DNA of 64,000 nt from positions 3,844,767 to 3,908,766 of the forward strand of contig NZ_AP018248.1 of NCBI RefSeq assembly GCF_002368295.1, read 5' to 3'. The translations under genes and the position numbers were made by a program. Under the pieces are notes generated by a model. The model had not been told where the DNA came from. It searched no databases and saw nothing but the letters and a program-made list of their open reading frames with translations. The DNA is from Tolypothrix tenuis PCC 7101. Its GTDB lineage: Bacteria; Cyanobacteriota; Cyanobacteriia; Cyanobacteriales; Nostocaceae. The stretch's first letter is position 1. Every line of letters starts with the position of its first letter. This document shows positions 19,347 through 27,628 of the stretch, piece after piece.

Positions 19347-20042
19347 ATGATTCCTATTAATGATAATATTCGCATTCGTCATCGACCGATGATTACTTAC
19401 TGGCTGATTGGTATTAATATTGTAATATTTTTCTGGGAAATCAGATTAGAATTAAGCGATCAATTAGGCGAATTTATTCAAAGTTGGGGTGTGATACCAG
19501 CGCAGATTATTGACGGAATTATCAATGCGAGTGTTAACCCAGCAGCTTGGGTAGTGGTAGGCTGGCGATTGCTTTCTTTGCCAGTAGCAATGTTCCTACA
19601 TGGTAGTTTTAGCCAAATATTAGGTAATCTACTTTTTTTATGGGTTTTTGGTAAAAGTTTAGAAAATATTCTCGGTCATGGACGCTATTTAGGATTTTAT
19701 TTATTAACTGGCATTTTTACAGAATTAGTACAAATATTTTCTGAAACTAATTTAACAGTTCCCTTGATTGGCGCAAATGGTGCGATCGCAGCTGTTTTAG
19801 GGGCTTATATTGTAAAGTTTCCTAAAGCCAAAATCGACAGTATTCTCCCCTTAATATTCATTTATATACCTGCTAAATTACCTGCGTTTGCCTATTTAAT
19901 TTGGTGGTTTATCCAACAGTTATTTTATGGAATTGGTAGTTTAAATATTCCCCCTGTGGGGGTTAATCAATTCAGTATTGCTTACTGGGCGCAAGCGGCA
20001 GGATTAGTGATTGGTGCCGTCTTCATGCGATTACAGAAGTGA
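19347..20042 (+). CDS. Rhomboid-family membrane protein lacking catalytic residues
   Basis: 231 residues with about six membrane helices. The rhomboid signature is clear: FLHGSFSQILGNLLFLWVFG (83-102) corresponds to the HxxxxHxxxN helix, IGANGAIAAVLGAY (141-154) to GxSGA, and AYWAQAAGLVIG to AHxGG. However, the catalytic Ser is Asn144, the catalytic His is Gln216, and the oxyanion-helix second His is Gln90; Asn94 remains. It therefore cannot be a normal serine protease and is a pseudo-rhomboid in the sense of iRhoms and derlins. A binding or quality-control role is inference. Confidence 0.8.
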   Translation: MIPINDNIRIRHRPMITYWLIGINIVIFFWEIRLELSDQLGEFIQSWGVIPAQIIDGIINASVNPAAWVVVGWRLLSLPVAMFLHGSFSQILGNLLFLWVFGKSLENILGHGRYLGFYLLTGIFTELVQIFSETNLTVPLIGANGAIAAVLGAYIVKFPKAKIDSILPLIFIYIPAKLPAFAYLIWWFIQQLFYGIGSLNIPPVGVNQFSIAYWAQAAGLVIGAVFMRLQK

Positions 20043-20230
20043 GTAGGGGCTAGTATTTAAGTTTCAAGATAGTTTCCTTTCCCTTTTCCCTTTTACCCTT
20101 CCCCTTTTCCCTTTCCCCCAAAAATTACTATGGCTTATGCTGCCTATAAACAGGTACGGCTATTGCTATAGGTTTTTGTCATAAAACCGAACTTACCAAC
20201 TGATAAATTTGCACTAATCTATTAATTAGG

Positions 20231-20318
20231 AAGCTTGAGATTAAGCTTTAAGAAATAAAAAGTTAAGTGCTGACAACAACAAAAGTTTTTACCTACAAGC
20301 AAGCTTGAGATTAAGCTT
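20231..20318. promoter_or_regulatory. Duplicated 18-bp element upstream of the hsp20 gene
   Basis: The identical 18-mer AAGCTTGAGATTAAGCTT occurs at 20231-20248 and 20301-20318, exactly 70 bp apart. Each copy is itself two AAGCTT boxes six bases apart. Flanking bases (AGGAAGCTT before the first, AAGCTTCCT at the second) also let the two pair with each other. This is a candidate heat-shock operator or 5'-UTR structure. Confidence 0.5.
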
Positions 20319-20353
20319 CCTCAAACCAAACATTGCTTCTTAGAGGTGATAGT

Positions 20354-20824
20354 ATGGCACTTATGCGTTGGAATCCATTTCGGGATATTGACCGTTTAGA
20401 ACCATTCCGTGAAATTGATACTTTACAACGGCAAATGAACCGCTTGTTCGAGGAATTAATGCCAACAACTAACGGTGGTGAAGGTATCGGATTTGGCTTC
20501 GTCCCATCTGCGGAAATGGAAGAAACTGATGATGTAATTCGCCTAAAACTTGAAATTCCTGGCTTGGAATCAAAAGATATCAATGTAGAAGTAACTACCG
20601 ATTCAGTTTCTATTAGCGGTGAGAGGAAATCTGAAACTAAGACCGAAGAAAACGGTGTAGCTCGCTCGGAATTCCGCTATGGTAAATTCCAACGGGTGAT
20701 TCCCCTACCGTCCCAAATTCAACATGAAAAGGTAGAAGCCGAATATAAAGATGGCATTCTTAAACTCACTTTACCGAAAGCAGAAGCCGACAAACAAAAA
20801 GTTGTCAAGGTAAATATCGGTTAA
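20354..20824 (+). CDS. hspA: Small heat-shock protein (Hsp20 / alpha-crystallin)
   Basis: 156 residues from the ATG at 20354, with GAGGTG (20343-20348) five bases upstream. The alpha-crystallin domain (about 45-140) runs from FVPSAEMEETDDVIRLKLEIPGL to GILKLTLPKAE, and the C-terminal part VVKVNIG includes an IxI-like anchor. The N terminus MRWNPFRDIDRLEPFREID resembles HspA of other cyanobacteria. It is a cytoplasmic, thylakoid-associated holdase chaperone. The 5' region has a duplicated 18-mer and a CCTC (20319-20322) that can pair with the Shine-Dalgarno GAGG (20343-20346). Cyanobacterial hsp20 genes are known to carry RNA thermometers, so this may be one. Confidence 0.92.
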   Translation: MALMRWNPFRDIDRLEPFREIDTLQRQMNRLFEELMPTTNGGEGIGFGFVPSAEMEETDDVIRLKLEIPGLESKDINVEVTTDSVSISGERKSETKTEENGVARSEFRYGKFQRVIPLPSQIQHEKVEAEYKDGILKLTLPKAEADKQKVVKVNIG

Positions 20825-20843
20825 TTAGGTTTTGGCTAAGGTT

Positions 20844-20885
20844 GCGATCGCACTTTGACTCATCATCGAGGTGCGATCGCTTTTT
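20844..20885 (+). terminator. Rho-independent terminator of hspA, built from two HIP1 sites
   Basis: GCGATCGCAC (20844-20853) pairs perfectly with GTGCGATCGC (20871-20880), followed by TTTTT. It lies 20 bp after the hspA stop. Confidence 0.85.
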
Positions 20886-20957
20886 GTTGGAAGTGGGCAT
20901 GGGGCATGGGGCATAGGGCATTGGGCATAGGGCATGGGGTAATTGGTAATTCCTCCC

Positions 20958-21014
20958 CCAGTCCCCAGTCCCCAGTCCCCAGTCCCCAGTCCCCAGTCCC
21001 CAGTCCCCAGTCCC
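20958..21014. repeat. 7-bp short tandem repeat (CCCAGTC)n
   Basis: About eight copies of CCCAGTC/CCCCAGT stand at the 3' end of the GCS2 gene. It continues a GGGCATG-type repeat at 20896-20938. Confidence 0.9.
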
Positions 21015-22363
21015 TAACGCCTCACGGAATTAGCAACCTCAACTTCCCGATCTAAAGCTGCTAGGGGGTGCTGGGTATCGAGTCTTAAAACCTGTGCTTC
21101 TAATTTGTCACAGCACTCTCTTACTAAACGCAAACCGTCATCTCGCGAAAGTTTGGCGGTGGTGGGGGTAAATTCTTCCAAAATATCCGCTTCTATACTG
21201 TGATAATGGTCTAGTTGCGATCGCAATTTTGTTAAATACTTTGTACCTTCGCCGCCATCTGTAATGGCAAATTGCAATACAGAATCGAGGTAAGCTTGAA
21301 CTTTCGGGTGTTTAACTCCTTCTGTCGCCGCAGCATACAGTAATTCGCCATTTAAATATTCAAAATCTGGCACCCACAGATAATTTCCGCTGACTTCAAA
21401 GGTATATAATTCTTTGGCTGGTCTAACTGTTAGGTGCTGACTTCTGACTCGATGGGCAGCTTTTTCTAAAAGTGCAATTACAGCAATAATTACTGATGGA
21501 TAGTTGCTGTCAATACATCTAATTTCTACAGTACCCAGTTTATTAAGCCTGATGGGATTCCATGCTGATTTAAGTAAGCTTCCTCCCGCCTTTAAAAACT
21601 GCTGGCGTTCGATTCCGGCTTTATCTAAGGCTTGCAGCCAAGCATAATAGCGGGCAAATTGCTGCTCAACTAAGCTTTCTACGTTTTCGGCATAAGGCAT
21701 CAATCCGCCGACTGGCTGTAAATAAGTATATACGCCATCCCAACCAAAGATTTCGCTACCGCGATAACGAATTGTGTGGGCAGCTAGCCCAATCGCCTCA
21801 CCCTCATAAAAAGGACAAGCACGCGCCAAAGAAATTAATGCTGAGTCAAAAGCCGTAGCCAAGTTGTAGATATTAAGTAGTTCCTCTCGCTCTGTTGCTG
21901 TAGAATCGTAGGATACAGCTACACGCGGATCGATGACTCCAGGCGCTACTTCTAAATGCAGGTGTACACCCGTACATTTCCCAGCGTGCAAAAAGCGATC
22001 ATAGCCGACTGTCCGCGCTTGGATATGATAATTCGGATGGTCGCGCATCACTGGCATAATATGCAAAGGGTAGCTAGAGAGAGGATAAAGCCGTAAACCC
22101 ATTTGCCGCGCTACAACTAACGCCAATTTGAGATTTTTTAAATACTCTGTAGCTAGCTCTGAACCAGAGTAAGCTGGTGGAGTATTAATTTCTACAATAC
22201 TTTTGACGAACTCTGGCACAAAGTAATTAGGGTTTAAGCCTTGAGTCTCCGCCATCAAATGACAACCCTGCAAAAATTCATCGCCACGATTGCTGAGTTC
22301 GCCCGTCTCATCTACTAGGAAAAACTCTTGCTCAAGACCCATGCGACGTTGTAATACATCCAT
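21014..22363 (-). CDS. GCS2-family carboxylate-amine ligase (glutamate-cysteine ligase-like)
   Basis: 449 residues. The N terminus RRMGLEQEFFLVDETGEL is the GCS2 opening with GxExE-type metal/ATP ligands. Further family blocks are FVPEFVKSIVEINTPP, TGVHLHLEV, WNPIRLNKLGTVEIRCIDSNYPS and a C-terminal helical part. The family makes gamma-glutamyl amide bonds with ATP, as in GshA and YbdK. It is longer than the ~380-residue cyanobacterial GshA that I recall, so a role in glutathione synthesis is not assured. The stop lies at the edge of a short tandem repeat. It appears monocistronic. Confidence 0.75.
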   Translation of the reverse strand: MDVLQRRMGLEQEFFLVDETGELSNRGDEFLQGCHLMAETQGLNPNYFVPEFVKSIVEINTPPAYSGSELATEYLKNLKLALVVARQMGLRLYPLSSYPLHIMPVMRDHPNYHIQARTVGYDRFLHAGKCTGVHLHLEVAPGVIDPRVAVSYDSTATEREELLNIYNLATAFDSALISLARACPFYEGEAIGLAAHTIRYRGSEIFGWDGVYTYLQPVGGLMPYAENVESLVEQQFARYYAWLQALDKAGIERQQFLKAGGSLLKSAWNPIRLNKLGTVEIRCIDSNYPSVIIAVIALLEKAAHRVRSQHLTVRPAKELYTFEVSGNYLWVPDFEYLNGELLYAAATEGVKHPKVQAYLDSVLQFAITDGGEGTKYLTKLRSQLDHYHSIEADILEEFTPTTAKLSRDDGLRLVRECCDKLEAQVLRLDTQHPLAALDREVEVANSVRR

Positions 22364-22728
22364 AATCCCAAATATTTTGTTAATAATGAGGTTACGGGTC
22401 TTGCCAACGTTTGAAATTCTTGAGAGAAAGGTAACTGTTCAGTTCAGCAGTTGAGCGATCGCATTAACTCCAAAACTGGAAGACCCTATCAGTAAATATC
22501 CCAATACCCAACAAGCTGATTGCTACTCGTGGATAGTTGTGATTGATCAAAAAATAATGCTCAAATTCTGAACAAGCTTTATTGTCCTATATCAGCCTCC
22601 ACCGATATCACTTTCGCAACAGAGCTACAAAGTCGGGTAAAGGAAGATTTGGGGAAAGGTAAAGGGTTAAGGGTAAAAGGGTTCTGGCTTTCTCGTGAAC
22701 CAATCCGTATTACACCAAGGCGTTGGGT
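22364..22728. other. Intergenic region upstream of the GCS2 gene
   Basis: Holds a HIP1 site and a GGGTAAAGG-type purine-rich repeat (about 22635-22680). No gene is seen. Confidence 0.4.
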
Positions 22729-23085
22729 ACAAATGAGTTGATGTTTTCTATAAATAAGAACTCGTTCATAATTAAGGTCAACTCGTTTTTCATAAATGAG
22801 TTGATGTTTTCTATAAATGAGAACTCGTTCATAATTAAGGTCAACTCGTTTTTCATAAATAAGTTGATGTTTTCTATTAATGAGAACTCGTTCATAGTTA
22901 AGGTCAACTCGTTTTTCATAAATGAGTTGATGTTTTCTATAAATGAGAACTCGTTCATAATTAAGGTCAACTCGTTTTTCATAAATGAGTTGATGTTTTC
23001 TATAAATGAGAACTCGTTAATCGAAAACCTGAAGGCGTTCACTAAAAATGCCTTCAGGCTCTCTACAAATGGGTTAACGTTAGCA
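22729..23085. repeat. 17 tandem 21-bp units (63-bp higher-order period)
   Basis: The tract of 357 bp divides into 17 units of 21 bp, such as ATAAATGAGTTGATGTTTTCT, with a clear 63-bp super-period of three unit types repeated nearly exactly five times and decaying at the 3' end. Because 21 is a multiple of 3 it is open on both strands: a 140-codon forward ORF (22723-23145) and a 110-codon reverse ORF (22710-23042), both reading as INExxFI heptads. Neither has a ribosome site. A perfect hairpin (CCTGAAGGC 23028-23036 / GCCTTCAGG 23050-23058) lies in the last units. Confidence 0.85.
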
Positions 23086-23090
23086 TTGAC

Positions 23091-23123
23091 AATGATGCGT
23101 TACGCTGTCGCTAACGCATCCTA
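23091..23123. repeat. Small palindromic repeat (GATGCGTTA)
   Basis: GATGCGTTA and TAACGCATC flank CGCTGTCGC, a perfect 9-bp inverted repeat of a type common between cyanobacterial genes. A related remnant (GTAGCGTCAGCGTAACGCA) is at 24260-24278. Confidence 0.6.
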
Positions 23124-23166
23124 CTTTTGGACTCTTGACCCTTGACTTTTTGACACCCTTTACAAA

Positions 23167-23928
23167 TTACCTACCAGCAGCGATTTTTCTTTCAATCACA
23201 GAAATTCGCTCTTTTGTTCCTGGGTGATCGCTTAAAAATGATGGTTGGGAAGGCTGGTTAAGTAACTTCTTCAAGAATGCAGGCATCGCTTTTGGATTGT
23301 ACCCGGCTCGTTTCATATACTGCAAGCCTTTGTCATCGGCGTTATATTCGGCTTCGCGGCTATTGGGTAAATCTACAGCCAACTTGTAGGCGATCGCAGT
23401 GACAGCGCTTTGGTCTAAACCAGCTAGTGAAGCTGCGCCTTGCGCTAGTTGGGATTGTTTCAATTTATTGATCAGGTCATTGTTGCAAATATGACCTATT
23501 TCGTGACCCATCACTGCTGCTAGTTGGTCTTCGTTATCCGTTGCTTTTAATAGTCCAGTATTGACATATACATAGCCACCTGTGGTTGAGAAGGCATTAA
23601 TACTAGAATCTTGGACTACATAAAAGTGAAAAGGAATTTCTGAACAGTTACTAGCTCTAGCTAACCTTTGACCAACACGGTTAACATAAGCATTAGTTTG
23701 AGAATTTGAATCTAATCTGTAATTTTGCTTGACCTGCTGGTGAATATTTTGACCTAGTGTAACTGTTTGCTTTGGGGAAACGTTGGAAAGTTGCAACAAC
23801 TGAATTCCATTAAATAGTAGCTGACCCCAGGGAACTGCACTGGCTGGCGCAAGAGAAGTTAACCCCACACCTACAGCAGTACCCATGCCTAATAGTACAG
23901 AAACACCTTTACGTAATTTCGGAAGCAT
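23167..23928 (-). CDS. M48-family zinc metalloprotease, exported
   Basis: 253 residues from the ATG at 23928 (an in-frame TTG is two codons upstream). A signal peptide (about 1-31) ends at PASA. The Zn site HEIGH (142-146) has the third ligand Glu in SREAEYNADDKG about 50 residues later, as in M48 proteases of the BepA/LoiP kind. The mid-part NAFSTTGGYVYVNTGLL is the family substrate-binding strand. It probably acts in the periplasm on misfolded proteins. BepA-like TPRs are absent, so it is a minimal member. No operon partner is visible. Confidence 0.87.
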   Translation of the reverse strand: MLPKLRKGVSVLLGMGTAVGVGLTSLAPASAVPWGQLLFNGIQLLQLSNVSPKQTVTLGQNIHQQVKQNYRLDSNSQTNAYVNRVGQRLARASNCSEIPFHFYVVQDSSINAFSTTGGYVYVNTGLLKATDNEDQLAAVMGHEIGHICNNDLINKLKQSQLAQGAASLAGLDQSAVTAIAYKLAVDLPNSREAEYNADDKGLQYMKRAGYNPKAMPAFLKKLLNQPSQPSFLSDHPGTKERISVIERKIAAGR

Positions 23929-24443
23929 AACCAAAAATGAAAAGTTAACAACAAATGAAAAGTCAAGTTTGTGTATTTTATCTATGCATTAAATTACAAG
24001 TTATTATCAAAAAATATTAAAAAATCTTTGATGCAATTATGCTATCTAAGAGCTAATAGCAGTTATCTCATTTACCTTGATAGGTAATCTCTATTTAATA
24101 TTTTAGCTAAAAAACTGCCAAACGAGCCAGCACAAAGGAGTAATTTGATTTGCTAAGTCATCATTTTACTATCAGTCCTGAGTCAGTTGCCCAAAGCGAC
24201 TGGATGTAAAATGAATGAGCTTGCTTATATTGAATTTTTGAAATTCACGTATAAATTAACGTAGCGTCAGCGTAACGCACCCCTTTCAATTCTTATTCCT
24301 CAAGTTGTAGCGTTGCAGAAGCATTAGCTAACACCTACGTAATTACGTCATGAATGAGGATTTAAACCCCACCCATAACGGCACAATCTGTCTTAGCTTA
24401 GGGACTCTAATCCTCTGTTTAATTACGAATTACGAATTAGTAA
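23929..24443. other. Intergenic region between two reverse genes
   Basis: About 500 bp, A/T-rich, with a GCGTAACGCA repeat remnant near 24260. It presumably contains the protease promoter. No ORF is acceptable. Confidence 0.4.
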
Positions 24444-24893
24444 TTATGTTGAAGTTGTTAAATTTGCGTTTTGATAATCTAAATATTTTTGTTGTAATTT
24501 TTCGGGGACTGGGACAGGACGATTATTTTGAGAACTGAGAAATGCTCCTTTTTGTATAGCTACCGCAGCTATCACATTGTTAGCTAATATTTCTGCTTGT
24601 ACAGTCCACTTCAACCGCCCTAAACTACCTACCCATAAACGACCTATAACTTTATCAATCAGTTTTACTGGACGTTTATATTCAATTTCAGTCCCAGCAA
24701 GAATAGGTATATATCCTTGCTCAATTTGTTCATCAAGCGGCAAATGTTCATGTAAAAACTTTAAACGTAAATCTTCTAGCCACCTGATATAAACTATGTT
24801 GCTTACAATGCCTGCAAAATCAATATCATAAGTTCTCACAGGAATGGCAAGTTCTACTTCCAATGGTCTTTGCAAGTTGTCAATCAATAACAT
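24444..24893 (-). CDS. Acyl-CoA thioesterase, hotdog fold (4-hydroxybenzoyl-CoA thioesterase-like)
   Basis: 149 residues; AGGAG is five bases before the ATG. The region VRTYDIDFAGIVSNIVYIRWLEDLRLKFL matches the hotdog thioesterase motif (D-x-D-x-x-G-x-V-x-N-x-x-Y), with the catalytic Asp in DIDFAG. It should hydrolyse an acyl- or aroyl-CoA in the cytosol. A perfect AAGACC-N4-GGTCTT operator sits 24 bp upstream and recurs before the tetR gene at 26235, so this gene is probably repressed by that TetR protein and belongs to the same regulon. Confidence 0.8.
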   Translation of the reverse strand: MLLIDNLQRPLEVELAIPVRTYDIDFAGIVSNIVYIRWLEDLRLKFLHEHLPLDEQIEQGYIPILAGTEIEYKRPVKLIDKVIGRLWVGSLGRLKWTVQAEILANNVIAAVAIQKGAFLSSQNNRPVPVPEKLQQKYLDYQNANLTTST

Positions 24894-24916
24894 AATTTCT
24901 CCTGCTTGGAAAAGTT

Positions 24917-24932
24917 AAGACCATACGGTCTT
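24917..24932. promoter_or_regulatory. TetR operator, copy 1
   Basis: AAGACCATACGGTCTT, a perfect 6+6 inverted repeat, lies 24 bp upstream of the thioesterase start. The arms are identical to those before the tetR gene (26246-26261). Confidence 0.75.
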
Positions 24933-24975
24933 TTTATTTACAAAAAAAAGCATGATCAATGTAGCTATAGCTAAA

Positions 24976-25175
24976 TACAGTTCAGTTAAGAAAATTAATT
25001 GATAACTAAACCAAAAAACTAGTTACTCAACAAAAAACCGAACAATCATTTTGGAGGGGGTTTGGGGGACGCAACCGTCACCCAATCGGGGGTTTGGGGG
25101 AGAATCCCCCAATTCTTCTGGCTTCTTTAATAACTAACAAATCAATCGCTAATGAGCTTAACCCAAGGGTATTGA
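24976..25175 (-). repeat. MITE-like element, family 1, copy B
   Basis: A 200-bp reverse-orientation copy between the thioesterase operator and the tautomerase gene. The terminal inverted repeats align as TTcaGTTAAGaaaATTA...ATTGAT against TTggGTTAAGctcATTAgcgATTGAT. Its insertion may have separated a former tetR-tautomerase-thioesterase operon. Confidence 0.8.
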
Positions 25176-25230
25176 GCTATAGCTATGCCGTACAATCCAC
25201 AGATACAATGAGCTACAAAATTTGCAATGC

Positions 25231-25620
25231 TTAAACTTCCACTTGATAGTTCAAAATTAATTCATCTCCTGGTAATCCTCTAATACCCCAGTTATATTTG
25301 GGTGTTTCAAAAAAAGTAATCTCAATATCAGCTACAGCAATATTAAACTGTTCATTAATCTTTTTAAAAAGTTGGCGAATTAACTGTTTTTTAGTTTCCA
25401 CAGAGCGTCCTTCAAACATCACAATCTCGATAATGAGATATTGCTGCGACCTATCCGAAGGATAGTAAAAATCATTTGCCTCTAGTGGAAAGAAGCGATA
25501 AAATCGTTTTTCAGGACTAATTTGTAATACATCAATTAAAGCACTATGAATAGTATTGGATAATTCCGCTTTAATCGGGTTTAATTTATCTGCTAAACCA
25601 TATACTTTGACTTGTACCAT
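25231..25620 (-). CDS. Tautomerase-superfamily protein lacking the N-terminal proline
   Basis: 129 residues with the beta-alpha-beta repeats of the 4-oxalocrotonate tautomerase superfamily: VYGLADKLNPIKAELSNTIHSALIDVL and GRSVETKKQLIRQLFKKINEQFNI, with a C-terminal FFETPKYNWGIRG as in the Tautomerase_2 type. The mature catalytic residue Pro1 is replaced by Val (MVQVKVYG), so the normal proton-transfer chemistry is doubtful. It lies 21 bp downstream of tetR in the same direction and is probably co-transcribed with it. Confidence 0.7.
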   Translation of the reverse strand: MVQVKVYGLADKLNPIKAELSNTIHSALIDVLQISPEKRFYRFFPLEANDFYYPSDRSQQYLIIEIVMFEGRSVETKKQLIRQLFKKINEQFNIAVADIEITFFETPKYNWGIRGLPGDELILNYQVEV

Positions 25621-25641
25621 GATTTTTTATATGAGCTAAAA

Positions 25642-26235
25642 TTACGAATTTCTTTGATTATTGATGTATTGATTTAGGTGATTAATCGCCCTTTGCATAT
25701 GAATCGTATCATCATATAACTTACTAATCATCATCGCTCCTTCTAGGGTGGCAATGATAATAGTGGCAGTTTCATCAGCATCTACCTCAGCGCGAATTTC
25801 ACCTCTAGAAATTCCTTTTTCTATAATTAAGCGAATCAGTTCTCGCCAAGAATCCATCGCTTTTTGAGTGCTTTCTCGTAAGGCGGGATGAGCATCATCA
25901 CTTTCAATTGCAGTATTTAATATTGGACAACCTCCTTTGATGGGTGGGTTATCTACAAAACTGCTAAATACTCCAATAATGGCTTGTAAACGTTCAATAG
26001 CATGGCGTTTACTACGCAATGCAGCTCTAGTATGCTGACTTACAGAGGCGATCGCAAAATCAAAAGCCTGTAGTGCTAAGTCATCCTTACTTTGAAAATG
26101 ATTGTAAATTCCTCCTTTTTGCAATCCTGTAACTCGCATGATGTCCGAAATTGACGAGCCAGCGTAACCCTGTTGGTTAAACAGTTCTGCAGCTTGTCGA
26201 ATAATTTTTGCTTTTGTTTCTTCGCCTTTGGACAT
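25642..26235 (-). CDS. TetR/AcrR-family transcriptional repressor
   Basis: 197 residues. The N-terminal HTH (about 6-52) reads AKIIRQAAELFNQQGYAGSSISDIMRVTGLQKGGIYNHFQSKDDL, typical of TetR. The C-terminal ligand domain contains GGCPILNTAIESDD, characteristic of a subgroup with a conserved GCxxxN motif. A palindrome with AAGACC arms overlaps its own promoter and matches one before the thioesterase gene, so it probably represses itself, the tautomerase and the thioesterase. The inducing ligand may be an acyl-CoA or aromatic compound; that is inference from the neighbours. Confidence 0.88.
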   Translation of the reverse strand: MSKGEETKAKIIRQAAELFNQQGYAGSSISDIMRVTGLQKGGIYNHFQSKDDLALQAFDFAIASVSQHTRAALRSKRHAIERLQAIIGVFSSFVDNPPIKGGCPILNTAIESDDAHPALRESTQKAMDSWRELIRLIIEKGISRGEIRAEVDADETATIIIATLEGAMMISKLYDDTIHMQRAINHLNQYINNQRNS

Positions 26236-26243
26236 CTAATTAT

Positions 26244-26263
26244 TTAAGACCACTTGGTCTTAA
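26244..26263. promoter_or_regulatory. TetR operator, copy 2 (autoregulation)
   Basis: TTAAGACCACTTGGTCTTAA is a 20-bp inverted repeat with perfect 8-bp arms, starting nine bases upstream of the tetR ATG. The core arms AAGACC/GGTCTT are the same as at 24917-24932. Confidence 0.78.
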
Positions 26264-26429
26264 GTAATTTATCATGGTCAACTATCAAGAGTCAAAAGTT
26301 ATGGGGCATTGGGTAATTAGTAATTGGTGGTGGTGAGAGGGAAGAGGGAACAGGGCATTTTTTTAAATTTTGAATTAATTCTCCCCGTCTCTATTCCCCC
26401 TAATCCTAATCCCTACCCTACTTTTTAAC

Positions 26430-27254
26430 TCAATCCTTGAGGAAGGACAAAAGGTCAGCGTTTAGTTGGTCTTGGTGGGTATTGGTCAGTCCGTGGGGCG
26501 CGCCAGGATAGATTTTCAATGTGGCATTCTTCACAATTTTGGCGGAAGCGATCCCTGCAGCATTAATAGGCACGATTTGATCATCATCGCCGTGAACAAT
26601 CAACGTTGGCACATCGAACTTTTTCAGATCTTCGGTGAAATCTGTCTCCGAAAATGCCTTAATGCAGTCAAACGTGTTTTTGTGACCCCCCTGCATCCCC
26701 TGCAACCAGAACCAATCACTCATCCCCTGGGAGACTTTAGCACCAGGGCGATTGAAACCAAAAAATGGGCCGCTGGCGAGGTCTTTGTAAAGTTGCGATC
26801 GGTCAGCAAGGGAAGCAGCGCGCAGCCCGTCGAACACCTCGATGGGTTGTCCATCGGGATTATTTGCAGTCTTCAGCATGAGCGGCGGCACTGCAGATAT
26901 CAATGCAGCTTTGCTAACTCTTGCTGTACCATGACGACCAATATAGCGGGCGACTTCACCGCCACCTGTGGAGAAACCGATCAGAGTCACTCCGTTCAAA
27001 TCTAAGGTTTCAATTAAAGTCGCCAGGTCATCGGCATAGGTATCCATTTCATTGCCGTTCCAGGGTTGGCTTGAGCGCCCATGTCCCCGGCGATCGTGAG
27101 CGATCGCTCGATATCCGTGGTTTGCCACAAACAACATCTGCGCTTCCCAACTATCGGAACTTAGCGGCCAGCCATGACTGAAGACAACAGGCTGTCCTGC
27201 ACCCCAGTCTTTGTAATAAATTTGGGTGCCGTCTTGGGTCGTGATTGTACTCAT
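26430..27254 (-). CDS. Alpha/beta hydrolase, cofactor-free haloperoxidase / perhydrolase type
   Basis: 274 residues. Oxyanion segment [12 protein letters not shown], nucleophile elbow GFSTGGGE (S95), acid in HGDDDQIVP (D225 region) and His254 in APHGLTNTH. The pattern, with [13 protein letters not shown] and a lid including [10 protein letters not shown], is that of non-heme chloroperoxidases, bacterial esterases that can form peracids. It is cytosolic with no signal peptide. GAGG precedes the ATG by about 12 bases. Codon use and GC in this gene are somewhat higher than in its neighbours, which fits horizontal gain. Confidence 0.87.
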   Translation of the reverse strand: MSTITTQDGTQIYYKDWGAGQPVVFSHGWPLSSDSWEAQMLFVANHGYRAIAHDRRGHGRSSQPWNGNEMDTYADDLATLIETLDLNGVTLIGFSTGGGEVARYIGRHGTARVSKAALISAVPPLMLKTANNPDGQPIEVFDGLRAASLADRSQLYKDLASGPFFGFNRPGAKVSQGMSDWFWLQGMQGGHKNTFDCIKAFSETDFTEDLKKFDVPTLIVHGDDDQIVPINAAGIASAKIVKNATLKIYPGAPHGLTNTHQDQLNADLLSFLKD

Positions 27255-27628
27255 TATGAAAGCCTCACTGAAAATTATGTGGGAGCTAAAAGGGTTAACT
27301 CCGATTTCAATCTATAGTCGTTATTCTTCAGGCATCTAATACATACCACTGAATTTATGGATTTAAAACGTAATTTGCTCATTGTGTGCTTAATTTCTTC
27401 CTAAAGATAGATTTTTCTCCGTGTTAAACTTCTTTACCGTAGGCTGCTCGTATATATGGACTCTTACCTAACAGATTTCTATGTGTTAAAAAAGTAGAGT
27501 CAGTCTAAAAGATTACCGCACCGTACAAATTATTAGATTATTGCTGACCTACTCTTAAAGTTATTTTTCGTCGGTCAACTAAGTCTTGAGACTGTCAGGG
27601 TATGTTTAATTAGAAAGTGTAGGATAAA
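27255..27628. other. Divergent intergenic region
   Basis: About 370 bp between the hydrolase and methyltransferase starts; it must hold both promoters. No clear palindrome or repeat was found. Confidence 0.4.

Noticed and set aside
22729..23085. CRISPR-like array
   Set aside because: Units are contiguous with no unique spacers, and the period is 21/63 bp; no cas genes are near.
26466..27005. 179-codon forward ORF
   Set aside because: Antisense shadow of the haloperoxidase-like gene with an intact triad.
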